Assembly (NCBI RefSeq): GCF_000382425.1
Contig: NZ_KB908292.1
Span: 186,001 to 250,000, forward strand
Source: Empedobacter brevis NBRC 14943 = ATCC 43319
GTDB lineage: Bacteria; Bacteroidota; Bacteroidia; Flavobacteriales; Weeksellaceae
Length of the DNA stretch: 64,000 nucleotides
Direction of reading: 5' to 3'
How positions within the stretch are numbered: position 1 is the stretch's first letter; every line of letters begins with the position of its first letter. The translations under genes and the position numbers were made by a program. Positions 55,550-64,000 of the stretch are shown here, piece by piece. Below the pieces are notes generated by a model. It saw only the letters and a list, made by a program, of their open reading frames with translations, had not been told where the DNA came from and ran no database searches.

Positions 55550-55957
55550 TTAAAAATCCATTTCCAGCCAGATAGGCAAACTAAATTCTTCTAATAAATG
55601 TGCCAATTGATATTTCTGATAATCGTCTTTAGTTATCCATACCATTTCTTCTATCTCAGAAGCAATTCTAAGGGTTTTATAAGCCTTTAATTTTACATGA
55701 AAGACATTTGCATGTACTTTAGTATTTTTTTCGTTCACAGCAACAGAAGTATGTTGTCCTAAAAACGAAACGTCATGCAATAAAATATCAATATTAATTT
55801 CTTCTAAAAATTCGCGTCGAAGTGTTGTTAACAATTCTTCATCTTGCTCTCGTTTTCCACCAACCATCTGAAAAAACTTCGAATTCTTTTTTCGAACAGC
55901 TAACATTCTACCTGTTTCGTCTGTCACCAAAGCATTGACAAGAAAAATTTGATCCAT
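55550..55957 (-). CDS. NUDIX hydrolase
   Basis: The Nudix box reads GKREQDEELLTTLRREFLEEINI, with GX5E, X7, REUXEE intact and the usual Gly near the end replaced by Asn. The start at 55957 (MDQIFLVNALV) fits the beta-strand opening of the fold; the frame extends seven residues further up to 55978. About 135 residues, cytoplasmic. It should hydrolyse a nucleoside diphosphate derivative; KKNSKFFQMVGGK suggests an MTH1/ADP-ribose-type member but substrate is not predictable. Confidence 0.88.
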   Translation of the reverse strand: MDQIFLVNALVTDETGRMLAVRKKNSKFFQMVGGKREQDEELLTTLRREFLEEINIDILLHDVSFLGQHTSVAVNEKNTKVHANVFHVKLKAYKTLRIASEIEEMVWITKDDYQKYQLAHLLEEFSLPIWLEMDF

Positions 55958-56010
55958 TATTATCATTTTATTATGCACTATACAAATTTAAAATGAGAAA
56001 AGTTTAGCGC

Positions 56011-56042
56011 AAAAAAAAGCTTCACATAAAATGTGAAGCTAC
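56011..56042 (-). terminator. Terminator after the tandem tRNA-Asp genes
   Basis: AGCTTCACAT and ATGTGAAGCT pair across a short loop, followed on the minus strand by eight T. Confidence 0.9.
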
Positions 56043-56048
56043 ATAAGT

Positions 56049-56125
56049 TGGCGATCCGGACGGGACTCGAACCCGCGACCACTTGCGTGACAGGCAAGTA
56101 TTCTAACCAACTGAACTACCGGATC
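56049..56125 (-). tRNA. tRNA-Asp (GTC), downstream copy, CCA encoded
   Basis: Minus-strand 77-nt gene with acceptor stem GATCCGG/CCGGATC, D-arm with GTTGGTTAGA, anticodon stem CTTGC/GCAAG around CTGTCAC giving anticodon GTC, and TPsiC loop GTTCGAG. The discriminator is G, and the next three bases are CCA, so the 3' end is genome-encoded in this copy. It is the second of two tandem copies, 47 bp after the first, and is followed by a terminator. Confidence 0.97.
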
Positions 56126-56172
56126 AGAAAATTATAAATTAAATATATTTTTTACGATTTTATAAAAAATTG

Positions 56173-56246
56173 CGATCCGGACGGGACTCGAACCCGCGAC
56201 CACTTGCGTGACAGGCAAGTATTCTAACCAACTGAACTACCGGATC
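56173..56246 (-). tRNA. tRNA-Asp (GTC), upstream copy, CCA not encoded
   Basis: The 74-nt body is base-for-base identical to the downstream copy, including anticodon GTC and discriminator G. The next bases are CAA instead of CCA, so CCA must be added after transcription. It lies 65 bp downstream of the trxA terminator, which implies a promoter in 56247-56310 that I could not pin down. Confidence 0.97.
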
Positions 56247-56310
56247 AAAATCTGTATCGATTTCGGATTGCAAATATAGGTGGATTTCTGATAAATCCTA
56301 AACTTTTTGC

Positions 56311-56343
56311 AAAAAAAATCTCGGAAATTTTCCTTCCGAGATT
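56311..56343 (-). terminator. Terminator of trxA
   Basis: AATCTCGGAA and TTCCGAGATT pair, followed on the minus strand by eight T (plus-strand A run at 56311-56318). Confidence 0.9.
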
Positions 56344-56373
56344 CTTTTATTTCAAAATCAACGATTTAATTTA

Positions 56374-56691
56374 TTATAAAATCGCGTTTAATTTTTCTAC
56401 TAATTGTTCTTTTGGAACAACTCCAACAACTTTATCTACAACTTCTCCGTCTTTGAAAAACAAAATTGTAGGAATATTACGAATCCCATATTTTGCCGCT
56501 ATTTCCTGGTTGGTATCTACGTCAACTTTACCAATAACTGCTTTTCCTTGGTATTCTGTAGCAAGCTCTTCCACAACTGGACCAACCATTCTACAAGGAC
56601 CACACCAAACTGCCCAAAAATCAACCATTGCAGGTTTTCCTGACTCTATAATATCCGATGCAAATGATGCGTCTGTTACTTCTAATGCCAT
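56374..56691 (-). CDS. trxA: Thioredoxin
   Basis: The active site WCGPC lies in VDFWAVWCGPCRMVGP (about residues 24-39), and the cis-Pro loop GIRNIPTILFF (about 71-81) is intact. The 105-residue length and absence of a signal peptide identify a cytoplasmic thioredoxin that reduces protein disulfides. Single-gene unit with a -7 box upstream and a strong terminator. Confidence 0.96.
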   Translation of the reverse strand: MALEVTDASFASDIIESGKPAMVDFWAVWCGPCRMVGPVVEELATEYQGKAVIGKVDVDTNQEIAAKYGIRNIPTILFFKDGEVVDKVVGVVPKEQLVEKLNAIL

Positions 56692-56723
56692 AATCTTATT
56701 TTTTTTATCTAATCTTAAGTTTA

Positions 56724-56731
56724 CAAATCTA
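56724..56731 (-). promoter_or_regulatory. -7 box of trxA
   Basis: TAGATTTG on the minus strand matches TAnnTTTG, 32 bp before the ATG at 56691. No clear TTG at -33. Confidence 0.5.
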
Positions 56732-56800
56732 CATAAAATTTTATTGCTGAAAAATTTCGATCATATTATCTCTCAATTATAAGATAGATGAAACGCATAA

Positions 56801-59800
56801 TTAATTCAGTTTGAAAGAGATTTCTTGTAATTCATCCAATTCTTTTAACAAATCTCGGCAAATATTAATTTTGATTTTATTGGCCGGTAAATCCAAATTA
56901 TTCAAATAATCTTTTGAATCAATCAATTGTATTTTCAACTGTTTATCGCCTTGATATTTGAACATAATATCGGACAATTTACTCAATGTTTCTTCCGAAA
57001 ATTTTGGTACTTCAATTTTTACCGTCATTTTTTCGGCTTGCTTTTCAACAATTTCATTTAACAGTAAAATATTTGTAATATTCTTGTATACACGCCCTTG
57101 CGTAACATTTCCTTCTTTGTCTTTGAACTCCTTTTTCGAGATATTCAATTTCAGATTCAAGAACATGTTTTCCTGCATATAATGTCTATATTTCAAATAA
57201 TCCCCTCCAAAAACCATGATATCCATCGAATCTGTGTAATCGCTAAATGTAAAAATACCAAACTCATTTCCATTTTTTGCAATCCGGTGTTGAATATTTG
57301 ACATCATTCCGCAAATCGACACTTCTTTGTTTACAAAGTTATCTTCGTTCACATTAATATCTGAAATACTACAATTTGAAGCCATTTTCATCTCATGTTT
57401 AAAATCATCTAACGGATGCGAAGAAATATAAATTCCAACGACTTCTTTCTCCTTCGAAAGACGTTGCAACATATTCCATTTTTCACAATCCGGCAGCATC
57501 GGAACTACATCTTCTACAACAGAATCCCCTCCAAAATCTCCAAATAAAGAAGTCTGAGATGAATTTTTCTGCTCTTGGTAACTTGCTCCGTATTTGATTA
57601 ACTTCTCTAAATTAGTTGTTGTATTTTCGATGAAAAAATAACGTCCTCGATGGAATTCAAATGAATCAAAACCTCCCGCCAGAACTAAATTTTCAATCGT
57701 TTTCTTGTTCACGGTTCTTAGTTCAACACGTTTCACAAAATCATAAATATCTTTGAACGGACCATTTTCTTCTCGTTCCGTAATGATTGAATTTACAGCT
57801 GCCTGTCCAACTCCTTTCACCGCTCCCATTCCAAAACGAATTTCATAATTTTCATTTACGTTAAATTTTGTAATCGATTCGTTGATATCTGGTCCAAGAA
57901 CGGCTAACCCCATTCGTTTACATTCTTCCATAAAGAATGTCACTTGCTTGATGTCGTTCATATTATTCGACAGCACTGCTGCCATATATTCAGCTGGATA
58001 ATGCGCTTTTAAATATGCTGTTTGATAAGCTACCCATGCATAACACGTCGAGTGAGATTTATTGAAGGCATACGAAGCAAACGCCTCCCAGTCTGTCCAA
58101 ATTTTTTCTAAAACTTTTGGATCATGTCCTTTTTCTGCCGCTTGTTCTACAAATTTTGGTTTCATTTTATCCAAAACCGCTTTTTGCTTTTTCCCCATCG
58201 CTTTACGCAAAACGTCGGCATCACCTTTTGAAAAACCTGCCAATTTTTGGGAAAGTAGCATTACTTGCTCCTGATAAACCGTAATTCCATAGGTTTCTGA
58301 CAAATATTCTTCCATTGCCTCCAAATCGTATGTAATAGGTTCCTCTCCATTTTTACGACGGACGAAAGACGGAATATATTCAATTGGTCCCGGGCGGTAA
58401 AGTGCATTCATCGCAATTAAATCGGCAAAAACTGTCGGGCGTAAATCCTTCATGTATTTTTGCATTCCAGGTGATTCGTATTGAAAAACCCCAACCGTCT
58501 CCCCTCTCTGGAAAAGCTCGTACGTTTTTTCGTCATCTATCGGAATTTCGTCCGGATCAATCACAATTCCTGTTCTTGCTTTTACCAATTTGATAGTATC
58601 TTTAATCAAAGTTAACGTCTTCAATCCCAAGAAATCCATCTTCAATAATCCGGCGCTCTCAGCAACCGAGTTATCAAACTGTGTTACATATAAATCTGAA
58701 TCTTTTGCCGTTGTGACAGGTACGAAATTGGTGATATCATCTGGTGTGATAATTACTCCACAGGCATGAATCCCTGTATTCCGAACTGAGCCTTCTAATA
58801 TTTTTGCCTGCTGAATTGTTTCCGCTGCCAAATCATCTCCATTTGATAGACGTTTCAACTCATTAACTGCTTCTAATTCTTCAGGTCTTAAAGCACCTTT
58901 TAAAGCACTGTCATCTAAATTAAAGATTTTAGACAACTTCATATTTGGAATCAACCCTGCAACACGATTGGCATCAAATAAAGGCAAATCTAACACACGA
59001 GCAGTATCTTTTATTGAAGATTTCGCCGCCATCGTACCATAAGTAATGATTTGTGCTACCTGATTTGCGCCATATTTATCAATCACATAATCCATAACCA
59101 ACGAACGTCCTTCATCATCAAAATCAATATCAATATCGGGCATGGAAACACGGTCCGGATTTAGAAAACGCTCAAAAAGTAAATCGTATTGAATAGGATC
59201 TAAATTGGTAATCCATAAACAATAAGCTACAGCAGAACCAGCTGCTGATCCACGGCCAGGACCTACAGAAACACCCATATTACGGGCTGCAGCAATGAAA
59301 TCTTGTACAATCAGGAAGTAACCGGGGTAGCCTGTTTTTTCGATGGTTGCCAATTCAAAATCGATGCGCTCTTTAATTTCATCCGTTAATTCAACATACC
59401 GTTTTTTAGCACCTTCATAAGTTAAATGTTTCAAGTAAGCATTTTCACCTCTTTTTCCTCCATCAATATCATCTTCAGCGTGATGAAATTCTTCCGGAAT
59501 ATCAAATTTTGGAAGTAATACATCTCGATAAAGCGTATATTCATCAATCTTGTCTATAATTTCTTGAATATTAATAATTGCTTCCGGAACATCTTGAAAC
59601 AATTGTTTCATTTCCGCTTCAGACTTAAAATAATATTCCTGATTTGGTAAACCGAATCGGAATCCGCGACCACGACCTATTGGAGTCGATTGTTTTTCTG
59701 CATCACGGACACACAACAAAATATCGTGCGCATTCGAATCGTCTTGATTGATGTAATACGTATTATTTGTCGCTACAACTTTTACATTGTGTTTCTTCGC

Positions 59801-61201
59801 AAAAGCCAATAAAGTTTGATTAACGCGATCTTCATCTTCTTGGCCATGTCGCATTAATTCAATGTAAAAATCATCGCCGAACTGCTCTTTCCACCAAAGC
59901 AGAGCTTCTTCAGCTTGTTTTTCACCAAGATTTAAAATCTTATTTGGAACTTCACCTTGTAAATTTCCTGATAAGACAATTAAATCGTCTTTATATTTTT
60001 CGATAATCGTTTTATCAATTCGAGGGACATAGTAAAAACCATCTGTATAAGCCTTCGATGCCATTTTCGCTAAATGATGATAACCATTTTTATTCTTTGC
60101 CAAAATGACAATTTGATACCCATTGTCTTTTTTCGATTTATCTAAATGATTTTCGCAGACAAAGAATTCAGAACCAATAATCGGCTTAATTTCAATTTCT
60201 GTTGGTTCTTTTCCTTCAGCAATTAATTCTTCATTTTTTGCTTTTGCCGCGTTATTATGATTCTGTACTTCTGCATTAAAATGAAATGCACACATCATAT
60301 TTCCATGATCTGTAATGGCTACAGCAGGCATTTTATTTTTAGAGGCAGCTGAAACCAAATCTCTTACAGAAATGGTTGATTGTAAAATAGAAAACTGTGT
60401 ATGATTGTGTAAATGTGCAAATTTTGCTTTTTCAAATTGTTCTAAAACTTCTTCCGAAATTTCAATCACCTCATCATTTCCTTCTTCTTTCGCTTTTGCC
60501 TTTGCTATAGCCTCAGAAGCTTTTTTTAGATTAATGTGGTTAAGTCCAACCGGCTGAATATTGGTTTGATTGATTTCATTGAATCGAACAAAATAATCAT
60601 CTTCCACTTCTAATTCAGCTTTTGTAAAAATTCCTTTCCGAATCAATTCGAAAAAACAACGTGTCGTTGCTTCCACGTCGGCTGTCGCATTATGCGCTTC
60701 ACCAAACGGAACACCAAATAAATACTGATGCAACTCTGTTAAAGTAGGCAATTTGTAACGACCACCACGACCACCGGGTAGTTTTAACAATTCTGCCGTC
60801 ACTTCGGTGCAGGTATCCAAAACAGGTTTTTCTGCCAAATTATTCGTATAATTCATTCGATAAAATTCGGCTCCCATAATGTTGATATCGAAACCTAAAT
60901 TTTGTCCAACAATAAATTTAGCTTTTCCTAAAACTTCATTGAATTTATCTAAAACTTCTTTCAGCGGAACACCTTTTTCGGTTGCTAAATCTGTCGAAAT
61001 TCCATGAATACGTTCAGAATCGTATGGAATATCAAAACCATCGGGACGAACCAAATAATCCTGATGTTCAACAATTTGCCCCATTTCATCGTGTAATTGC
61101 CAAGCAATTTGTATACATCGCGGCCAATTGTCGGAATCAGAAATAGGCGCGTTCCAATCTTTCGGAAGACCAGTTGTCTCTGTATCGTATATTAAGTACA
61201 T
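56801..61201 (-). CDS. dnaE: DNA polymerase III alpha subunit with fused N-terminal exonuclease
   Basis: The first 200 residues form a DnaQ-like 3'-5' exonuclease (YDTETTGLP, later HNATADVEATTRCFF), giving proofreading on the same chain. The PHP domain starts near 265 (FAHLHNHTQFSILQS, AITDHGNMM). The polymerase core carries the metal-binding PDIDIDFDDEGR (about 686-697) and GRGSAAGSAVAYCL just before; the fingers, helix-hairpin-helix region and C-terminal OB domain (about 1285-1370, VSICGMMSNIQHRIAKNG) follow. The length of 1466 residues exceeds the usual 1160 because of the exonuclease, an arrangement common in Bacteroidota. It is the replicative polymerase catalytic subunit. Confidence 0.96.
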   Translation of the reverse strand: MYLIYDTETTGLPKDWNAPISDSDNWPRCIQIAWQLHDEMGQIVEHQDYLVRPDGFDIPYDSERIHGISTDLATEKGVPLKEVLDKFNEVLGKAKFIVGQNLGFDINIMGAEFYRMNYTNNLAEKPVLDTCTEVTAELLKLPGGRGGRYKLPTLTELHQYLFGVPFGEAHNATADVEATTRCFFELIRKGIFTKAELEVEDDYFVRFNEINQTNIQPVGLNHINLKKASEAIAKAKAKEEGNDEVIEISEEVLEQFEKAKFAHLHNHTQFSILQSTISVRDLVSAASKNKMPAVAITDHGNMMCAFHFNAEVQNHNNAAKAKNEELIAEGKEPTEIEIKPIIGSEFFVCENHLDKSKKDNGYQIVILAKNKNGYHHLAKMASKAYTDGFYYVPRIDKTIIEKYKDDLIVLSGNLQGEVPNKILNLGEKQAEEALLWWKEQFGDDFYIELMRHGQEDEDRVNQTLLAFAKKHNVKVVATNNTYYINQDDSNAHDILLCVRDAEKQSTPIGRGRGFRFGLPNQEYYFKSEAEMKQLFQDVPEAIINIQEIIDKIDEYTLYRDVLLPKFDIPEEFHHAEDDIDGGKRGENAYLKHLTYEGAKKRYVELTDEIKERIDFELATIEKTGYPGYFLIVQDFIAAARNMGVSVGPGRGSAAGSAVAYCLWITNLDPIQYDLLFERFLNPDRVSMPDIDIDFDDEGRSLVMDYVIDKYGANQVAQIITYGTMAAKSSIKDTARVLDLPLFDANRVAGLIPNMKLSKIFNLDDSALKGALRPEELEAVNELKRLSNGDDLAAETIQQAKILEGSVRNTGIHACGVIITPDDITNFVPVTTAKDSDLYVTQFDNSVAESAGLLKMDFLGLKTLTLIKDTIKLVKARTGIVIDPDEIPIDDEKTYELFQRGETVGVFQYESPGMQKYMKDLRPTVFADLIAMNALYRPGPIEYIPSFVRRKNGEEPITYDLEAMEEYLSETYGITVYQEQVMLLSQKLAGFSKGDADVLRKAMGKKQKAVLDKMKPKFVEQAAEKGHDPKVLEKIWTDWEAFASYAFNKSHSTCYAWVAYQTAYLKAHYPAEYMAAVLSNNMNDIKQVTFFMEECKRMGLAVLGPDINESITKFNVNENYEIRFGMGAVKGVGQAAVNSIITEREENGPFKDIYDFVKRVELRTVNKKTIENLVLAGGFDSFEFHRGRYFFIENTTTNLEKLIKYGASYQEQKNSSQTSLFGDFGGDSVVEDVVPMLPDCEKWNMLQRLSKEKEVVGIYISSHPLDDFKHEMKMASNCSISDINVNEDNFVNKEVSICGMMSNIQHRIAKNGNEFGIFTFSDYTDSMDIMVFGGDYLKYRHYMQENMFLNLKLNISKKEFKDKEGNVTQGRVYKNITNILLLNEIVEKQAEKMTVKIEVPKFSEETLSKLSDIMFKYQGDKQLKIQLIDSKDYLNNLDLPANKIKINICRDLLKELDELQEISFKLN

Positions 61202-61278
61202 TGAGTTTTCGTTTGAAGCTGTAAATTTACAAAATCTTAACTGAAGATTTTCTTAAGATACGTTAAGAAGTTTTTTAA

Positions 61279-61286
61279 TATATTTG
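61279..61286 (+). promoter_or_regulatory. -7 box of the small secreted protein gene
   Basis: TATATTTG matches TAnnTTTG and lies 21 bp before the ATG at 61308. Confidence 0.5.
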
Positions 61287-61307
61287 AGTAAATCTAAGTA
61301 AATATCT

Positions 61308-61787
61308 ATGCGTAACTATATACTAATTTTTCTTTTTCACTTATCTTTTTACTCTTTTTCACAAAATTATATATATAAAGGTCAAGAAAGATATTTAGCA
61401 ACCCCTAGTTGGACTTATTCTGTTAATAATGAGTTTAGAAGTTATATAGATCTTCAAGTTGCAAAAAAAAATCATGGAGGCTATTTGATGATATCTTATT
61501 ACGAAAGTAATTTCTATGGATTCCCTAATTTTGATATTTATTTATATTTAGAAGATGGTTCTGTAATTAAATGCCTTAATAGAAATATTAATGATTATGT
61601 CGATAAAAAAATTTTTAAGATGTTTCAATTGACATCTACTGAAATCGATAAATTAAAAATATCCAGAATTAAAACAGTAAGATTTGGAAACAAAACAGCT
61701 GAAAATTACGATTATGTTAAATCTCTAATTTCTAATACAAATTATTCAGAAACAGAAAAAGATATATATAAACTTTTCGAAAACTAA
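61308..61787 (+). CDS. Small secreted protein of unknown function
   Basis: A signal peptide (to about residue 19, YSFSQ) precedes a 140-residue domain rich in Tyr, Ile, Asn and Lys (YIYKGQERYLATPSWTYSVN; FDIYLYLEDGSVIKCLNRN), predicted mixed alpha/beta. No family recognised. Its sequence is noticeably more AT-rich than the neighbouring housekeeping genes, consistent with an accessory or fast-evolving gene. It has a -7 box and shares a terminator with the convergent MerR gene, both of which support it as a real gene. Confidence 0.7.
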   Translation: MRNYILIFLFHLSFYSFSQNYIYKGQERYLATPSWTYSVNNEFRSYIDLQVAKKNHGGYLMISYYESNFYGFPNFDIYLYLEDGSVIKCLNRNINDYVDKKIFKMFQLTSTEIDKLKISRIKTVRFGNKTAENYDYVKSLISNTNYSETEKDIYKLFEN

Positions 61788-61818
61788 AAAAGATGAACTT
61801 AATTCAGTTCATCTTTTT
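61786..61818. terminator. Bidirectional terminator overlapping the merR-like stop codon
   Basis: AAAGATGAACT and AGTTCATCTTT pair across a 6-nt loop with A- and T-runs outside. The stop of the minus-strand gene (61801-61799) lies at the loop. Confidence 0.85.
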
Positions 61819-62167
61819 CTAAAATTTCTTCTGTTTCAAAACTCATTTTAAGTTTGATGAGTTCATCTTTTATGTTTTCTAACCGCTTTACAACATCTAT
61901 TTCATCTGTTGTATTAGCGATTCCTTTTTTACCTATCGCCTGCTTAGCTCCCTCTAATGTATATCCTTTTATTTTGACCAAATAGTAGATGTTCTTAAAA
62001 CAATCTATATCATTTTTGGTAAATAATCGATTTCCTTTTTTATTCTTTTTGGGTTGAATAATTTCAAATTCTTTTTCCCAAAAACGAATCAATGATGCAT
62101 TTACATCAAAAGCTTTGGCGACTTCGCCAATCGAGTAATATAGTTTATCAGGAAGGTCTGCGTTCAT
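61799..62167 (-). CDS. MerR-family transcriptional regulator
   Basis: The N-terminal winged HTH LYYSIGEVAKAFDVNASLIRFWEKEF (about 8-33) and the wing GNRLFTKNDIDCFKNIYYLVKIKGYTLEGAKQAIG (about 44-79) are MerR hallmarks; the C-terminal dimerisation helix is short. There is no ligand-binding domain and no metal-binding Cys cluster. It starts 9 bp after the M23 peptidase gene, so the two form an operon. This two-gene order is common in Flavobacteria; the target of the regulator is not known. Confidence 0.92.
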   Translation of the reverse strand: MNADLPDKLYYSIGEVAKAFDVNASLIRFWEKEFEIIQPKKNKKGNRLFTKNDIDCFKNIYYLVKIKGYTLEGAKQAIGKKGIANTTDEIDVVKRLENIKDELIKLKMSFETEEILEKDELN

Positions 62168-62176
62168 TATCAGCGT

Positions 62177-63127
62177 TTAATCCAAAGATAATGACAATTT
62201 TTTAGAATTTTGATAGATTTTAATGAAATCGTCCGGATCGACATCATCATAGAAATACATAATCGGATCTACCGGTTCTCCGTTCTTATGAATTTCATAA
62301 TGTAAATGCGCTCCTGTTGATAATCCTGTTGATCCGACATACCCGATTACATCTCCTCTTTTTACTTTTTGTCCATTGCGAACTTTGGCACGGGACATAT
62401 GTGCATATAAGCTTTCGTATCCATTTCCGTGTTTTAAAACCACCATATTTCCATAACCGGAATTAAATTCTGACACTTTAACTGTTCCGTCTCCGGTTGC
62501 ATAAATAGGCGTTCCTGTACTTGCTGCAAAATCCAATCCTTTGTGCATTTTGTTTACCTTCAGAATTGGATGAAAACGAGAACCATAACCGGATGCTAAT
62601 CGACTTACATATTTATCAGCAACAGGTTTTAAAACCGGCATTGATGATAAATGAGCATCTTTAACTCCTGCAGAACGAAAGACTTCGTCTAAAGACTTTG
62701 ATTCAGTTTCAATTTTAGCAATTAACTTTTCAATATCTTCTGCCGTATAATTGTCAATCTCCTGGTTGACAGAATCAATATTTTCGTTTACGCGCATATC
62801 ATAAATTGTACGGTAAATATTGCGGTCTTTCTCTTCAATTTCTGTTAAAGCATCTTCAACTTCTTTGAATTTTTTATGTAACTCTTGGTTCTCATTCTCC
62901 ATTCTTTCCAACTCTGCTAATAATTTGCTTTCGTTGTTTTTGAATTTTCCTGCTTTTGAAGCATACTCAGAATCATTGAAATGATATCCAATCATTCCTG
63001 CTGAGATTGTCGATAAACATAAAAATAATAAAACATACAATGCTGTTTTAGGTGTTTTCTGGACTCTTTTCTTCATCCAACTCATCAAAAATTTTGCAGA
63101 ATTATACTTATAGTTTTTATTTTCCAT
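62177..63127 (-). CDS. Membrane-anchored M23 (LytM) metallopeptidase
   Basis: One membrane helix (about 27-48, ALYVLLFLCLSTISAGMIGY) is followed by a coiled coil (about 60-105) and a C-terminal LytM domain with all zinc and catalytic positions: HPILKVNKMHKGLDFAAS (HxxxD), GYVGSTGLSTGAHLHYEIH (HxH). The mature part faces the periplasm. It probably cuts or helps regulate cutting of peptidoglycan cross-links during growth and division. The gene lies upstream of merR-like and divergent from alaS. Confidence 0.93.
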   Translation of the reverse strand: MENKNYKYNSAKFLMSWMKKRVQKTPKTALYVLLFLCLSTISAGMIGYHFNDSEYASKAGKFKNNESKLLAELERMENENQELHKKFKEVEDALTEIEEKDRNIYRTIYDMRVNENIDSVNQEIDNYTAEDIEKLIAKIETESKSLDEVFRSAGVKDAHLSSMPVLKPVADKYVSRLASGYGSRFHPILKVNKMHKGLDFAASTGTPIYATGDGTVKVSEFNSGYGNMVVLKHGNGYESLYAHMSRAKVRNGQKVKRGDVIGYVGSTGLSTGAHLHYEIHKNGEPVDPIMYFYDDVDPDDFIKIYQNSKKLSLSLD

Positions 63128-63145
63128 TACTTAACCAACCTTTTA

Positions 63146-63153
63146 TTATCTTT
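63146..63153 (+). promoter_or_regulatory. Putative -7 box of alaS
   Basis: TATCTTTG matches TAnnTTTG, 73 bp before the ATG at 63227. No TTG -33 element is visible. Confidence 0.4.
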
Positions 63154-63226
63154 GTAAAACGTTTGCAAAGTAACAAATATTGTATGAGCAAACATGTTAA
63201 TCAAATGATAAAAATAATTTAATTAA

Positions 63227-64000
63227 ATGAAATCCAAAGATATAAGAAAAGAATTTCTGCATTTTTTTGAAACAAAAGGACACTTAATTGTAGACTCAGC
63301 ACCTATTGTTTTAAAAGATGACCCGACATTAATGTTCAATAATTCGGGGATGGCACAATTCAAAGAATTCTTTTTAGGAAATGGTACTCCAAAAAGTAAT
63401 CGTATCGCGGATACACAAAAATGTCTTCGTGTTTCTGGTAAGCATAATGATTTGGATGATGTAGGAAAAGATACTTACCACCACACGATGTTCGAAATGT
63501 TAGGAAACTGGTCTTTTGGCGATTATTTCAAAAAAGAAGCAATTGCCTGGGCGTGGGAACTACTAACAGAAAAATACGGAATCTCTAAAGATCAAATTTA
63601 TGTAACGGTTTTTGAAGGTGATAAAGGTGACGGAACATCATTAGATGAAGAAGCGTTAGAACTTTGGAAACAACATATTGCAGAAGACAGAATTCTTTAC
63701 GGAAATAAAAAAGATAATTTCTGGGAAATGGGTGATATAGGACCATGTGGACCATGTTCTGAAATTCACGTAGATATTCGTCCGGAGGCCGATCGTTTAG
63801 CTGTTGATGGTAAAACATTGGTTAATATGGATCATCCACAAGTTATCGAAATTTGGAACTTGGTATTTATGCAATACCAACGTAAAGCTGATGGTTCTTT
63901 AGAATCTCTACCAGCTCGCCACATCGATACAGGAATGGGATTTGAGCGTTTAGCAATGGTTTTACAAGGAAAATCATCTAATTATGATACAGATGTTTTT
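63227..64000 (+). CDS. alaS: Alanine-tRNA ligase, N-terminal part (cut by window edge)
   Basis: The first 258 codons are present and open to the window edge. The class II synthetase core is seen in [16 protein letters not shown]-type residues ([14 protein letters not shown]), [37 protein letters not shown] and [10 protein letters not shown]; these are signature AlaRS segments. The enzyme charges tRNA-Ala. Transcribed divergently from the M23 peptidase gene. Confidence 0.96.
   Translation, partial: MKSKDIRKEFLHFFETKGHLIVDSAPIVLKDDPTLMFNNSGMAQFKEFFLGNGTPKSNRIADTQKCLRVSGKHNDLDDVGKDTYHHTMFEMLGNWSFGDYFKKEAIAWAWELLTEKYGISKDQIYVTVFEGDKGDGTSLDEEALELWKQHIAEDRILYGNKKDNFWEMGDIGPCGPCSEIHVDIRPEADRLAVDGKTLVNMDHPQVIEIWNLVFMQYQRKADGSLESLPARHIDTGMGFERLAMVLQGKSSNYDTDVF

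Noticed and set aside
63155-63164. AAAACGTTTG upstream of alaS, similar to the LacI operator core
   Set aside because: Only half-site symmetry, no extended palindrome, and the neighbouring genes have no link to sugar use; treated as chance.

Overview
The window looks like chromosome of a low-GC Bacteroidota bacterium, most likely order Flavobacteriales (a Weeksellaceae-type genome such as Empedobacter or Chryseobacterium is a reasonable guess, not proven). The signs are SusC/SusD nutrient-uptake genes, three proteins with type IX secretion (T9SS) C-terminal sorting domains plus a T9SS Plug protein, Bacteroidota-type -7 promoter boxes (TAnnTTTG), a DnaE polymerase fused to an N-terminal proofreading exonuclease, and a fused E1 alpha/beta 2-oxoacid dehydrogenase. 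No phage, insertion sequence or CRISPR array was seen.

Layout. 1-9.8 kb (minus strand): a cut-off secreted solenoid protein overlapping a lipoprotein gene, an SF2 helicase with predicted membrane segments, the T9SS Plug protein, and the fused E1. 9.9-16.3 kb: an M16 peptidase, a membrane-anchored coiled-coil protein, a large methyltransferase and a PepSY-like lipoprotein. 16.4-38 kb: a complete starch/maltodextrin utilisation locus. 38-46 kb: housekeeping and small genes (LOG-family protein, Bax-inhibitor-1 protein, secreted phosphoesterase, PnuC, HxlR/DUF3291 pair, phosphopantetheinyl transferase, adenosylhomocysteinase). 46-55 kb: a giant triplicated leucine-rich T9SS surface protein with a membrane TPR-HTH regulator, a secreted aspartyl protease with PDZ, and a TraB/ECF-sigma/membrane-protein operon. 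55-64 kb: small genes, two tandem tRNA-Asp genes, trxA, dnaE, a MerR regulator, an M23 peptidase and the start of alaS.

How the starch locus should work (inference from families): a T9SS-secreted multidomain GH13 cuts starch outside the cell; SusC/SusD/SusE-like proteins bind and import maltodextrins; two GH13 lipoproteins, a SusA-like GH13 and a GH97 alpha-glucosidase process them; an MFS transporter carries maltose into the cytoplasm; GH65 maltose phosphorylase and beta-phosphoglucomutase turn it into glucose and glucose-6-phosphate. A LacI-family regulator sits between the two arms. A perfect 24-bp palindrome with core GAAAACGTTTTC lies about 55 bp upstream of the susC -7 box, and a degraded copy of the same core (AAAACATTTT) lies at almost the same distance upstream of the -7 box of the transporter operon. 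This placement looks more like activation than repression.

The observations most worth a second look are the paired LacI sites, the helicase with a membrane hairpin, the phosphoesterase whose metal-binding His is replaced by Glu, the triplicated leucine-rich surface protein next to a membrane-bound regulator, and the tandem tRNA-Asp genes that differ in encoding CCA.
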